This document shows, in pieces, positions 1-8,919 of a stretch of DNA of 64,000 nt. The notes beneath the pieces are model-generated. The model made no database searches, had not been told where the DNA came from, and saw only the letters and a program-made list of their open reading frames with translations. The position numbers were made by a program, and so were the translations under genes. Position 1 is the first letter of the stretch, and each line of letters begins with the position of its first letter. Source of the stretch: Nocardia bovistercoris (GTDB lineage: Bacteria > Actinomycetota > Actinomycetes > Mycobacteriales > Mycobacteriaceae); the NCBI RefSeq assembly GCF_015674855.1, contig NZ_JADMLG010000015.1, positions 1-64,000 on the forward strand. The letters are read 5' to 3'.

Positions 1-1988
1 GGATCGGCGACGAGCAGATCGGTGGGCTGATCCGCGGTGAGCGGATCGGGTGGGAACGGCTACGCGCGGCGATCGCGCAGGCCAAACCCCGATTGCCGCG
101 TGATCACGGGCATCTGGCCGCACTGGACGCCTCGTATTCGTATCTGCGGCAGTTCACTCCGGCGGTGTTGTCGACGGTGCGGTTCGCCGGCGGGACCGCG
201 GCGACGGAGTTGTTGATCGCGGTGCACATGCTGCGCGAGTTGAACGCGACCGGCGCCCGCAAGGTGCCTGAGCAGGCTCCGGCCGGGTTCGTGCCGACGA
301 AGTGGCGCGGCTACCTCGACGAGGCCCGCAGATCCGGTAGCGCCACCGCGTATCGGCACTACTGGGAGCTGTGCGTGCTGCTCGGATTGCGGGACGGTCT
401 GCGCAGCGGGGACGTGTTCGTGCCGGGATCACGCCGCTACGCCGACCCGGCCGCCTACCTGCTCACCTCGCAGCAGTGGGAGCCCCAGCGGGACGAGTTC
501 TGCCGCCTGGTCGGCAAATCCGCCGACCCCGCCCAGGCCTTGGCCGCGGCGACCGACGAACTGCACACCGCGGTCGCCGAACTGGAGACGGTCCTCGCGG
601 GTGGTGACGGGCCCGTGCGCCTCGACGAGGCCGGGGATCTGGTGATTTCGCCGTTGACCGCCGAGGACGTCCCGGCCGAGGCCGTTGCGTTGAAAGCCGA
701 GCTCACGGAGATGTTGCCGTTCGCCCCGATCGTGTCGCTTCTCATCGAGCTGGACAAACGCACCGGCTACCTGGACTGCTTCACCCACGCGAGCGGGAAA
801 CAGGCCCGCACACCGGAACTCAAACGCAACCTCATCGCGGTGCTGCTCGCATACTCGACCAACCTCGGACTGACGCGGATGGGTGAGGCGTGCGGGATCT
901 CCTACGACATCCTGGCCTGGACCTCGGAGTGGTATGTGCGCGAGGAGACACTGCGGGCGGCGAACCTGGCCATCATCGACTACCACCAACGCCTGCCGCT
1001 GACCACGGTGTTCGGCGCCGGAACCCTGTCCTCGAGTGACGGGCAGCGGTTCCCGACGCGAGGGAAGTCGATCACCGCCCGCGTCTTGAGCCGCTATTTC
1101 GCCAACGAGGGACTGTCGACCTACACCCACGTCACCGACCAGCACGCCACCTACGGCACGAAGATCATCGTCACCACCCGCCGCGAGGCCCACTACGTGC
1201 TCGATGAGATCCTGGGCAACGCCACCGATCTCCCGATCACCGAACACGCGACCGACACCCACGGCGTGACGCTCGTGAATTTCGGGTTGTTCGACCTGCT
1301 CGGGATGCAGCTCTCGCCCCGCATCCGGGACCTGGGCCGCATCACCCTCTACCGGCCGGGTCCGCGCGCCGAGGCCGAGGCCAGGTTCCCGCGCACGGGC
1401 CCGTTGATGACGCGCAAGCTGAACACCGAGTTGATCGCCGAGCACTGGGACGACCTGCTCCGGTTGGCGGGGTCGTTGAAGTTCGGGCACGCCACCGCCT
1501 CGCTGCTGGTCGGGAAGCTCTCGGCCTCGGGCCGCCAGAACTCGCTCGCCGCGGCGTTGAAGGAATACGGGGCGCTACGCAGGACGATCTACGCCGCGAA
1601 ATACCTCGCCGACCCCGACTATCGGCGCAAGATCTCGCGTCAGCTGAACAGGGGCGAATCCCTGCACGCCCTGCGCCGCGACCTGCTCTACGCCCACGAG
1701 GGCATGATCCGCGCGCGCCACCTCGACGGGCAGACCGAGCAAGCCTGGTGCCTGACTCTGGCCACCAACGCCGTGATCGCCTGGACCACAGAGTATTACG
1801 GCCTCGCGGTGGAGCAGATGCGCCGCGAGGGCCGCCGCATCGACGACGACGTGCTGGCCCACATCTCCCCGGCGCACAGCGAGAACATCAATTTCTTCGG
1901 CGCGATCGAGGTCGACATCGACGCCGAACTCGCCGCACTCGGACCGACCGGATATCGGCCGTTACGGGTGCGAGACACCTTGTTCTGA
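1..1988 (+). CDS. tnpA: Tn3-family transposase, C-terminal part (5' end outside window)
   Basis: The reading frame is already open at base 3, so this is the last ~660 residues of a transposase that normally has about 1000. Tn3-family signatures are visible. The DDE domain begins near LIELDKRTGYLDCF. The first Asp lies in SSDGQRF (about residue 315 counted from the TTG at 93), the second in ATDTHGVTLVNFGLFDLLG (about 387), and the Glu in HSENINFFGAIEV (about 597). The family cuts the 38-bp terminal repeats and makes replicative cointegrates. The catalytic half is intact, with no stop or frameshift. It is followed 65 bp later by a convergent MMPL gene, and a serine resolvase lies at 4.8 kb. Together these may be one transposon, but I could not find its terminal repeats. 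Confidence 0.93.
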   Translation, partial: IGDEQIGGLIRGERIGWERLRAAIAQAKPRLPRDHGHLAALDASYSYLRQFTPAVLSTVRFAGGTAATELLIAVHMLRELNATGARKVPEQAPAGFVPTKWRGYLDEARRSGSATAYRHYWELCVLLGLRDGLRSGDVFVPGSRRYADPAAYLLTSQQWEPQRDEFCRLVGKSADPAQALAAATDELHTAVAELETVLAGGDGPVRLDEAGDLVISPLTAEDVPAEAVALKAELTEMLPFAPIVSLLIELDKRTGYLDCFTHASGKQARTPELKRNLIAVLLAYSTNLGLTRMGEACGISYDILAWTSEWYVREETLRAANLAIIDYHQRLPLTTVFGAGTLSSSDGQRFPTRGKSITARVLSRYFANEGLSTYTHVTDQHATYGTKIIVTTRREAHYVLDEILGNATDLPITEHATDTHGVTLVNFGLFDLLGMQLSPRIRDLGRITLYRPGPRAEAEARFPRTGPLMTRKLNTELIAEHWDDLLRLAGSLKFGHATASLLVGKLSASGRQNSLAAALKEYGALRRTIYAAKYLADPDYRRKISRQLNRGESLHALRRDLLYAHEGMIRARHLDGQTEQAWCLTLATNAVIAWTTEYYGLAVEQMRREGRRIDDDVLAHISPAHSENINFFGAIEVDIDAELAALGPTGYRPLRVRDTLF

Positions 1989-2052
1989 CCCCCGATTCGA
2001 CGGTGCGGTGTGTCCCCCGCGGTCTTGGTGATCGTGGCGCGGTGGGGGTGGT

Positions 2053-4404
2053 TCACCGGTGGATGGGTGTGGTGGGTAGGACGTCGGTGTCGGTGGAGAC
2101 GGTGCGCGCGGGTGGTGGGCGTCGTTGTCGGGTTCGTGGTCGTGGCGGCGGGTCGGGTTCGTAGACGGCGGGGATCTGGAGGGTGACCGGGTCGGTGACC
2201 GGTGTGGTTCGCACAAGGTCGACGGGGTCGGCGTTGCGGGGGTGGGCGTCGTCGAGGACGGGTTCGCCGAGGCCGACTTTCTGTTGGATGCGTTTCATCC
2301 AGGGTGGGGCCCACCAGCAGTCGTCGCCGAGGAGTTTCATGGTGGCCGGAACCAGGAGCATGCGCAGGACGGTGGCGTCGATGATCAGGGCCGCGATCAT
2401 GCCGAAGGCGATGTACTGCATCATGACCAGGTCGGAGAAGGCGAACGCGCCGACGACGACGAGCAGGATCGCGGCGGCGGCGGTGATGATGCGTCCGGTG
2501 TGGGCGGTGCCGATGCGGACCGCTTCGGTGGTGGAGGCGCCCTGGGCGCGGGCTTCGACCATGCGGGAGAGCAGGAACACTTCGTAGTCGGTGGACAGGC
2601 CGTAGATGATGGCCATGATCACCACGAGCACGGGTGCGGTGATCGGTTGCGGGGTGAAGTTCAGCAGGGTCGCGCCGTGACCGTCGATGAATATCCAGGT
2701 CAGGATGCCGAGGGTGGAGCCCAGGCCCAGCGCGCTCATGAGCGCGGCCTTGATCGGCAGGACCAGGGAGCCGAAGGTCAGGAACATCAGCACCGTGGTG
2801 AGCAGGACGACCAGGGCCACCATCCACGGTATCCAGAACAGCAGCGCGTCGATGCTGTCCTTCTGCAGCGCGGGGACACCACCGACGAGCATGCGCACGG
2901 AATCGGGCTGTTCGAGGGCGCGCAGGTAGTCGATGGTGAGGCCTGCGTCGTCGGAGTCGGTGAGCGCGGCGGTGGTACGGAACACCTCGGCGTCGGTGGT
3001 CGAGCGCGAGGGGACGCCGAACGGTGCGGCCAGACCCGGCGCGGTGTTGGCTTGTTTCCACAGTGCTCCGATGGCGGCGGTGTCGGCGCCGCGGAACACC
3101 AGTTCGATCGGGTCGGATTTGCGCAGCGGGAACAGGTGGTCGAATTCCTGCTGCGCCAACCGTGTCGGGTTGTCCGGCGGCAGATACTTCTCGCTCAACC
3201 CGCCGAAGACCAGATTGCCGATGGGCAGGATCAACAACACCAGCCCGGCCACGATCGGGACCGCGACCTTGATCGGATGCCGCATCACCGCACGGGTGCT
3301 GCGTCCCCAGAATCCGTTCTCGACCTCGTCGGCGGATTTGGTCTTGCGGAAGCGTTTGATACCCAACAGGTCCACGCGCGGGCCGAGGACCGCCAGGATC
3401 GCGGGCAGGATCGTGATCGCGGTCAACGCGGCCATCGACACCGTCGCGATCGCGCCGTAGGCGATGGATTTCAGAAACCCTTGCGGGAACAGCAGCATGC
3501 CCCCGAGGCTGGCGATGATCATCGCCGCGGAGAAGACCACGGTGCGGCCCGCGGTCATGACCGTGCGGCGCACGGCGGCCGGGGTGTCGTAGCCCTCGGC
3601 GAGTTCTTCGCGGAAGCGGCTGACGATGAACAGTCCGTAGTCGATGGCCAGACCGAACCCGATCATCGAGACCACCGCGGAAACGAAGGAATTGACCTCG
3701 GTGAACTCGGTCAGCAATTTCACGATGCCGAACGCGCCGAACACCGTGAGCCCGCCCACGATCAACGGCAGCGACGCGGCGACGAGTCCGCCGAAGATGA
3801 AGAACAGCAGCACCCCGACCGCGGGGAAGGCCAGCAGTTCCATCCGGTGGATGTCGGAGGCGATGGTGTCGTTGAGCGCTCCGGCCACCGGCTGCAACCC
3901 GCCCACCCGCACGTCGACGCCGGGGATCGCGAAGGCGTCCTTCACCGCGCGGTAGTTGCGGACCATGGTGGTGTCGTCGTCGCCGCGGATCGCGATCGCG
4001 GCGAAAGCGTGCTTCAGATCCGCTGTCGCGACGCGTGATCCGCTGATCTTGCCGGTTTCGGTGCGCCAGTAGGCGGCATTGATCCCGGAGATCTGCTCCG
4101 GGAACCGCTTCGGCAGACTGTCGAGGCTTTCGACGACCTTGCCCGCGAACTCGGGGTCATCGACCGTTCTGCCTTCGGGGGCTGTGTAGAGGACCAGGAC
4201 ATCGCCCTCGTGGTTACGCCCGAACGCCGCGTCGGCCACCTGTGCGGCCTGCGAGGACTCCGCGGTCGGGTCGAACATGCCACCCGAACTCAGACGGTCG
4301 TCTAGTCCGGTCCCGTACCAGGCCAGCCCGAGCAACGCCGCGGCCACCATGCCGATGACCACGAACCGTACGCGTGAGACCAGAGCACCCCACCAGGCGA
4401 ACAC
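2053..4404 (-). CDS. MMPL-family membrane transporter (RND superfamily)
   Basis: A 783-aa protein starting at GTG. One N-terminal helix is followed by a large extracytoplasmic loop (about residues 45-200), a helical block with GFGLAIDYGLFIVSRFREE, a second loop, and a second block with GLSTDYEVFLLSRMVEAR. This duplicated half-structure is that of the actinobacterial MMPL exporters, which move lipids or drugs using the proton gradient through Asp/Tyr pairs in these helices. The last ~60 residues are Pro/Arg-rich and probably a cytoplasmic tail. A purine-rich stretch precedes the GTG. It stands alone between the Tn3 transposase and the resolvase and is a plausible transposon passenger. The substrate cannot be told. 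Confidence 0.92.
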   Translation of the reverse strand: MFAWWGALVSRVRFVVIGMVAAALLGLAWYGTGLDDRLSSGGMFDPTAESSQAAQVADAAFGRNHEGDVLVLYTAPEGRTVDDPEFAGKVVESLDSLPKRFPEQISGINAAYWRTETGKISGSRVATADLKHAFAAIAIRGDDDTTMVRNYRAVKDAFAIPGVDVRVGGLQPVAGALNDTIASDIHRMELLAFPAVGVLLFFIFGGLVAASLPLIVGGLTVFGAFGIVKLLTEFTEVNSFVSAVVSMIGFGLAIDYGLFIVSRFREELAEGYDTPAAVRRTVMTAGRTVVFSAAMIIASLGGMLLFPQGFLKSIAYGAIATVSMAALTAITILPAILAVLGPRVDLLGIKRFRKTKSADEVENGFWGRSTRAVMRHPIKVAVPIVAGLVLLILPIGNLVFGGLSEKYLPPDNPTRLAQQEFDHLFPLRKSDPIELVFRGADTAAIGALWKQANTAPGLAAPFGVPSRSTTDAEVFRTTAALTDSDDAGLTIDYLRALEQPDSVRMLVGGVPALQKDSIDALLFWIPWMVALVVLLTTVLMFLTFGSLVLPIKAALMSALGLGSTLGILTWIFIDGHGATLLNFTPQPITAPVLVVIMAIIYGLSTDYEVFLLSRMVEARAQGASTTEAVRIGTAHTGRIITAAAAILLVVVGAFAFSDLVMMQYIAFGMIAALIIDATVLRMLLVPATMKLLGDDCWWAPPWMKRIQQKVGLGEPVLDDAHPRNADPVDLVRTTPVTDPVTLQIPAVYEPDPPPRPRTRQRRPPPARTVSTDTDVLPTTPIHR

Positions 4405-4790
4405 TCAGCCCACCACCCCACCACGGCGCGCACGTACCGATTGTCGAGCGCCCTCCCCTCGCGTGGTTCTCCCGATCCGCACCTGCTCGAAATCGCCTTC
4501 GTGCATGAGGCCGACATCCTTTCCACGTGGTGGTCCCACCCGATGTGCCTCACCGCCAACGGCCCCCACCAGCGCCGAGTTCCCCATACCAGCGATTCTC
4601 AGGAGAAAATAAGGCCCCCCACCCACGCGGAAGTTCGGGTCGAAAACGGTCGTTTATGACCCAGATCCGGCCCGCCGTTTCGTGTTCGCGAACCCGCAGG
4701 TCGCCGAGACCTCGAATCGGGTCAGAACTCGTGTGCGGAATCTATGAGACGAAACCGGACGTGTCGGCCCTTTATGGGACAGTTCCGGGC
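4405..4790. other. Intergenic region between MMPL gene and resolvase
   Basis: About 390 bp without a convincing gene. The MMPL promoter must lie here. A similar block, tttatgacccagatccggc (from 4653) and tttatgggacagttccggg (from 4771), occurs twice upstream of the resolvase ATG, which is where a res recombination site would be expected. This is suggestive only; I did not resolve full res subsites. Confidence 0.35.
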
Positions 4791-5369
4791 ATGGCTCGGT
4801 TCGGATACGCGCGGGTCTCCACGCGCGGACAGAAAGACGACTCCCAGATCGATGCGCTCACCGCCGCCGGATGCGAAAAGATCTGGATCGACAAGGCATC
4901 CGGGAAACTGGCGCGCCGCCCGGAGTGGGACAAATGCTTCGACCACCTCCGTCGCGGTGACGAACTCGTCATCACCCGGCTCTCACGCCCGTTCCGATCG
5001 GTCCGGCACATGACCGAACTCGCCGCCGCCCTCGACGAACGCGGCATCGACCTGGTCGTACTCAAACAAGGCATCGACACCACCACCCCCGCCGGACGAT
5101 TCCTGTTCCACGTCATCGCCGCCATGGACGAGATGACCGCCGACCTCATCAGCGAAGGCACCCTCGAAGGACTCGAATCCGCCCGCGCCCGCGGCCGCGT
5201 CGGCGGACGCCCTGCCGCGCTGATCGGGTTGCAGGTGATCAAAGCGCGAGAGATGTACGACGAAACCGACGACCACGGCAAACGCCGCTACACCGTCGCC
5301 CAGATCGCCGAAACCTTCAGCGTCTCCCGCAAAACCATCTACCGTCACCTCGACCGAGACCATCCATAA
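4791..5369 (+). CDS. tnpR: Serine recombinase, resolvase/invertase family
   Basis: A 192-aa protein. I chose the ATG at 4791 because the family signature starts immediately: MARFGYARVSTRGQ, with the catalytic Ser in YARVST. Downstream follow RPEWDKCFDHLRRGDELVITRLSRPFRS, the GRFLFHVIAAMDEM helix and a C-terminal helix-turn-helix (VAQIAETFSVSRKTIYRHL). Length and order match Tn3-type resolvases, which resolve transposition cointegrates at a res site by a covalent phosphoserine intermediate. The longer frame upstream of 4791 is low in protein character. It probably pairs with the Tn3 transposase at the left edge, although the MMPL gene separates them. Confidence 0.93.
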   Translation: MARFGYARVSTRGQKDDSQIDALTAAGCEKIWIDKASGKLARRPEWDKCFDHLRRGDELVITRLSRPFRSVRHMTELAAALDERGIDLVVLKQGIDTTTPAGRFLFHVIAAMDEMTADLISEGTLEGLESARARGRVGGRPAALIGLQVIKAREMYDETDDHGKRRYTVAQIAETFSVSRKTIYRHLDRDHP

Positions 5370-5459
5370 CCATCCCCGGTGTTCTCGTCCGTCTCCGGAC
5401 GGGCTTCTCCGACAGGAAAGTCCGGCGGCCGTCAACGATCCCTGATTGCACGACGTGGT

Positions 5460-6575
5460 TCAGGCTGTGAGCAGACGCAGGCCGAGATCTAGGGCATCGA
5501 GTCCGGCGAGGCCACGATTTCGCTCCGCCCACCGGCCCGAGGCGAGGTCATCGCCGAGGGTTCGCACCGCCCGCTGCTCGGCCTCTCGCCCGACCCGCGT
5601 CCAGGTCGACACCGCCCGGCGCACATGATCCTCCAGATACGCTTCGGGCCTGCGCCAGTACGCCTCGAACAAACCGTCGGTGCAGTCCCACGGAACAGGC
5701 ACGGGCTCAGCGATGGCGCCGATCGCCTCGGTCATCGCGGCGATCGCAGGAAAGTCCGCGAGGAGATCACCGAACTCGGGCAGGTAGTCGCGGGTCAACC
5801 AGAACCGGTCCTGCCATCCGGGCTCGCACGCGTCGAAAGTGAGCACGACCACGCGGCGAGCCACGCGCCGCATCTCGCGCAGCCCACCGAACGGGTCACT
5901 CCAGTGGTGCACGGTGGACACCGCCATCGCCGCGTCGAAGGACCGGTCGGCGAACGGAAGGCTCTCGGCGCGGGCAGCCACACACGGCGCCGTGCCCGCG
6001 GGGCGTTGTGCTCGCATCACCGCCGACGGTTCCACCGCGGTCACGTCCCGGTCGGCCGGCTCGTAGGACCCGGTGCCCGCCCCGACGTTCAATACCGTCC
6101 GAGCGTCCCCGAGCGCTTCCCAGATCTGCGCGGCGATACGCGGGTCGGTTCGCCGCGTCGCGGTGTACGCGCCGCCGATCGTCTCGTACAACCGTGCGCC
6201 GATCATCTCCAACTGTTCCTCCGCGCTCACCCTGATTCCCTCCGCCCGTGCTCGGAGTTCTCTATCGATGGCAGCCACCATCGCATCGGTGCGCTCGCGC
6301 TGCTCCAACAACAGGCCACGCAGTCGACGCAGGTGCGCGACCGCGTCGATGGACGGGTCGTCGACCAGAACCGCGACCTCCCGCAGCCCGAAACCCAGGT
6401 GCCGGTAGGCGAGTACCTCACGCAGTCGTTCCACGTCGCTCGCCGAGTAGGCCCGATACCCGGCCGCGGTTCGCGCCGACGGCCGAACGAGCCCGATCTC
6501 GTCGTAGTGATGCAGTGTACGAACGCTCACACCCGCCAACTCGGCCACACGCCCCACGGTCAGATACTCCTCCAC
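5460..6575 (-). CDS. MerR-family regulator fused to a SAM-dependent methyltransferase
   Basis: A 371-aa protein with a GTG start. Residues 1-75 are a MerR DNA-binding domain (YLTVGRVAELAGVSVRTLHHYDEIGL, then YRAYSASDVERLREVLAYR). A dimerisation helix follows to about 130. From about 155 there is a class I methyltransferase fold with motif I VLNVGAGTGSYEP, acidic loop VTAVEPS and the post-I segment AESLPFADRSFDAAMAVSTVHHW. MerR proteins normally end in a small ligand-binding domain; here an enzyme takes that place, so the regulator may sense or modify the compound it responds to. The gene is monocistronic and divergent from the small gene at 6794. The methyl acceptor is unknown. Confidence 0.88.
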   Translation of the reverse strand: MEEYLTVGRVAELAGVSVRTLHHYDEIGLVRPSARTAAGYRAYSASDVERLREVLAYRHLGFGLREVAVLVDDPSIDAVAHLRRLRGLLLEQRERTDAMVAAIDRELRARAEGIRVSAEEQLEMIGARLYETIGGAYTATRRTDPRIAAQIWEALGDARTVLNVGAGTGSYEPADRDVTAVEPSAVMRAQRPAGTAPCVAARAESLPFADRSFDAAMAVSTVHHWSDPFGGLREMRRVARRVVVLTFDACEPGWQDRFWLTRDYLPEFGDLLADFPAIAAMTEAIGAIAEPVPVPWDCTDGLFEAYWRRPEAYLEDHVRRAVSTWTRVGREAEQRAVRTLGDDLASGRWAERNRGLAGLDALDLGLRLLTA

Positions 6576-6793
6576 GGAACCGACTATGCAGCCTCACGCG
6601 ACGTCAGGGTCAAGCACCTCGCAACCCGCCCCCGACCAACCAGCGTGAACCCCGAACCAACGGACTGAACAGCAATTACGTCAAACCTCGTTGGATTTTC
6701 GGCGAGTTCTACCGCGACCCCCTGAACTGCCATCATCGAGTGGCATGCCGGATCCCTGATGATGTCGGTGGCACGACGTAATGTGGTGCAGCT

Positions 6794-7009
6794 ATGACGG
6801 ATATCAGCATGCAGGTCGAGCACTTCGGTGGCTCCGGCCGCAATAAGAACGCACTGCCAGGAGAGCGGCCCGACCATCTTCCTATCGCCGCCAAGGTCTG
6901 GGACATTTCGGCCCAGTACGGCTACGGCTCGACGGGGAAGACGGTCATCGAGGCGCTCTACCAGGCGGTGAAGGATCTAGAGACCGAAGTCCAACAGCTA
7001 CGCGCCTAA
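6794..7009 (+). CDS. Small conserved-looking protein of unknown function
   Basis: A 71-aa acidic protein beginning MTDISMQVEHFGGSGRN and ending in a short predicted coiled coil (EALYQAVKDLETEVQQLRA). Codon use is typical of the region. No clear ribosome-binding site precedes the ATG, so it may be leaderless. I recognise no family. It is followed by a strong hairpin at 7102, consistent with a single-gene transcript. Confidence 0.5.
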   Translation: MTDISMQVEHFGGSGRNKNALPGERPDHLPIAAKVWDISAQYGYGSTGKTVIEALYQAVKDLETEVQQLRA

Positions 7010-7101
7010 TCACCGCGCGAATCCCGCGTCCAGCCGCCCCTCGGGACTGACTTCTCCGCTCGGGTCGGGGGAGCCGATCGTAGCCGCTGACCAGCAGATA
7101 G

Positions 7102-7136
7102 AGATAAAGCCTCCGCGAATCGCGGAGGCTTTATCT
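7102..7136 (+). terminator. Perfect hairpin, likely transcription terminator
   Basis: A 16-bp perfect stem (7102-7117 with 7121-7136) closes on a 3-nt loop, AAT. It lies about 90 bp downstream of the small gene ending at 7009 and between it and the convergent NYN gene. No U-tract follows on the plus strand, so it could work in either direction or as an RNA-processing stem. Confidence 0.65.
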
Positions 7137-7181
7137 GCTATCGGGAAAAAGTTAAACCCGCCCCCAGAGGGAGCGGGTGGT

Positions 7182-7298
7182 ATGGCTCGATCATGCCTCA
7201 TACATCGCAACGATGCAAACACAGAACCCGAGATGTTCAGCACGGTTCACGAGGTCATCCAGCACATCAAGGAAGAACGGACGTCTCTACCAGGGTGA
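7182..7298 (+). CDS. Possible tiny ORF (38 aa)
   Basis: ATG at 7182 has a purine-rich stretch (agagggagcggg) upstream and reads MARSCLIHRNDANTEPEMF, continuing for 38 codons; its stop overlaps the 3' end of the NYN gene. The amphipathic tail (HEVIQHIKEERTSLPG) looks protein-like, but the ORF is short and I recognise no family. It may be a fragment. Confidence 0.2.
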   Translation: MARSCLIHRNDANTEPEMFSTVHEVIQHIKEERTSLPG

Positions 7299-8012
7299 GG
7301 GCTTGGTGAGGTGGCCCACCGTGGCGGGCAGCTGAGCCGCTGTGTAGTCGGGCGCGGTGAACTGATACCACCAGTGGCCTCCGACGCCGTCGGAGGGAGC
7401 ACCCGCCAGCTTGGCCGCGGGGTAGCCGCTGCCGGGGTGGATCGTGCCCACCGGGACGCGGCGCCGCGCTTCCCGAACCGGGAAGGCCAGATCGCTGTCG
7501 TTGCTGATGACCACCGCGGCGTCGACGGCGTTGGTCAGGATGTCGATGAGCAGATGCGAGGCCACGTTGACATCGGAGCCCTTCTCCTCCCGGCGGGCGA
7601 TCGAGACCATGAACGTCGCGTTCGGGTCGTCGACCCCGTTGCCGTTCTTCACCATCAGCGGCCCTCCGGGACGAGCCAGCACCGGCGTCTTCCCTCCAGT
7701 CGCCAACGGCGCCCTGGCGACCCGGTACACGTAGTTGCCCAGCGACAGCTCGTCGATGGACTTGGCCTGCTGCAACGCCCGGATGTAGGTGTCCTGCTCA
7801 TGCTGGCCGACAGGGTTGTCACGCCCGCTGATCCGCGCGGTGCAGTAGACCACCCGACTCACCGCCGCCCCGGACCAGCCGGACCGGGCCGCGACGACGT
7901 TGGTCGCGAGCCGGCGTAGATCCAGCCACCGCCAACCGGCGGTGCCACGGCCGCACTGGGTCCGCGCGCCGTAGTAGAGATTGAAGCCGTCGATGTAGAC
8001 ACCCACTCGCAT
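7287..8012 (-). CDS. NYN-domain protein (PIN-like ribonuclease fold)
   Basis: A 241-aa protein. It begins MRVGVYIDGFNLYYG, the first acidic motif of NYN/LabA domains, continues with EEKGSDVNVASHLLIDIL and has the third acidic cluster AAVVISNDSDLAFPV, then GTIHPG. These Asp residues form the metal-binding site of the PIN-like fold, so an RNA-cleaving role is expected from the family. Length (about 200-250) and spacing are normal. It is convergent with the genes to its left and divergent from the small zinc protein at 8075. On mobile elements such genes may act in defence or RNA turnover; nothing here decides this. Confidence 0.88.
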   Translation of the reverse strand: MRVGVYIDGFNLYYGARTQCGRGTAGWRWLDLRRLATNVVAARSGWSGAAVSRVVYCTARISGRDNPVGQHEQDTYIRALQQAKSIDELSLGNYVYRVARAPLATGGKTPVLARPGGPLMVKNGNGVDDPNATFMVSIARREEKGSDVNVASHLLIDILTNAVDAAVVISNDSDLAFPVREARRRVPVGTIHPGSGYPAAKLAGAPSDGVGGHWWYQFTAPDYTAAQLPATVGHLTKPSPW

Positions 8013-8074
8013 GGAGAGCGACCCTACCGAGATGTCGGCGACCAGAATTCGAATGACGTGTCATTATAGAACAC

Positions 8075-8365
8075 GTGTTCGATAGCGAGTGGACGCCGGA
8101 ATACCAGGTCGACGGCGTCACCGTCGACGACCCGCTGCGCCTGTACCAGGTGCGCGGCGGCGGCTGGGTCTGGCCCTCGCCACGAGCCTGCCGCAACGGA
8201 CACCCGCTCGGGGCGAACCGGGTCCTGGTCGGGGCGCACCCGTGCATGCACCTGCGCGACCAGTACGGGCGCGCCCACCACCGCACCCACGAATGCGTGG
8301 CCTGCGGCGCGGTCATCTACACACCGGTCACCCCGGACTGCGATCACCCCGGCATGACCGACTGA
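8075..8365 (+). CDS. Small Cys-rich (zinc-binding) protein, paralogue of the 39.1-kb gene
   Basis: A 96-aa protein with a GTG start just downstream of a TATAGA-like box. It contains a YQVRGGGWVWPSPRACRNGHPLGANRVLVGAHPC block and a C-terminal HECVACGAVIYTP...CDH, giving two Cys/His pairs that suggest a zinc ribbon. The same order of motifs occurs in the gene at 39104-39421, showing a conserved family carried twice on this element. I do not recognise a named family; nucleic-acid binding is a guess from the fold type. It faces away from the NYN gene and shares its promoter region. Confidence 0.72.
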   Translation: MFDSEWTPEYQVDGVTVDDPLRLYQVRGGGWVWPSPRACRNGHPLGANRVLVGAHPCMHLRDQYGRAHHRTHECVACGAVIYTPVTPDCDHPGMTD

Positions 8366-8919
8366 CCACACGAGGGCAGGTGCCGCCGGGCTCGCCGCCG
8401 TCGCCCCGGGTGCCCGTAGACCACATACAGCGCGATCCGCGTCCGCGCGGCCGCCCACCGACCGGCCACATCCCCCGATGTCCCCTGCTCGCCCATGCCC
8501 GGTGATTCGGCGCCGCCCCGACGCGAGATCTCCTTCACCGGCCGCCGCGGGTGAGTCGGTGTCGGCGGCGGCGTTTCAGGTGTGCCTTTTCGGCGCGTAT
8601 CGCCTGGAAGACCGGTGTGCCGGCTACGCGTTCGCAGCACACCCGCCGGGTGTGAGCGTGGGTGTGACTTCGACCCGGTCACGAAGGGGGTACAGGCCCG
8701 GGTACCCAGGGGTGCACCCCGCCCCCTGCCCCGGGGACCCCCTTGCCCTCCCACGGCCCCTCAAGTCGGCGATATTCGATCGCGTCGGGATGGTGCAAAG
8801 GTGTGTCGGGTTCGGTGTGGGCGCGCGGCGTTGGTGGAGACGGTGTCGACCGGGGGTACCTCGAAACCGTTGGCGCGCATATCGTCAGGTGATCCACTCT
8901 CATCTGCCCCTGGGGGACC
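8366..8919. other. Stretch without a convincing gene
   Basis: About 550 bp. All frames are open for long runs because of G+C content, but none has good starts, domains or protein-like composition. The segment near 8695-8755 is rich in CCCGGGTACCC-like and CCCCGGGG words that can form weak hairpins. Confidence 0.5.

Noticed and set aside
2125..4038. Long plus-strand open frame over the MMPL gene
   Set aside because: Gly/Asp/His/Arg-rich antisense frame of a clear transporter; no motifs or start signals.
8344..8754. 136-codon minus-strand and overlapping plus-strand frames
   Set aside because: No motif, Arg/Pro/Gly-rich; open only because of high G+C.
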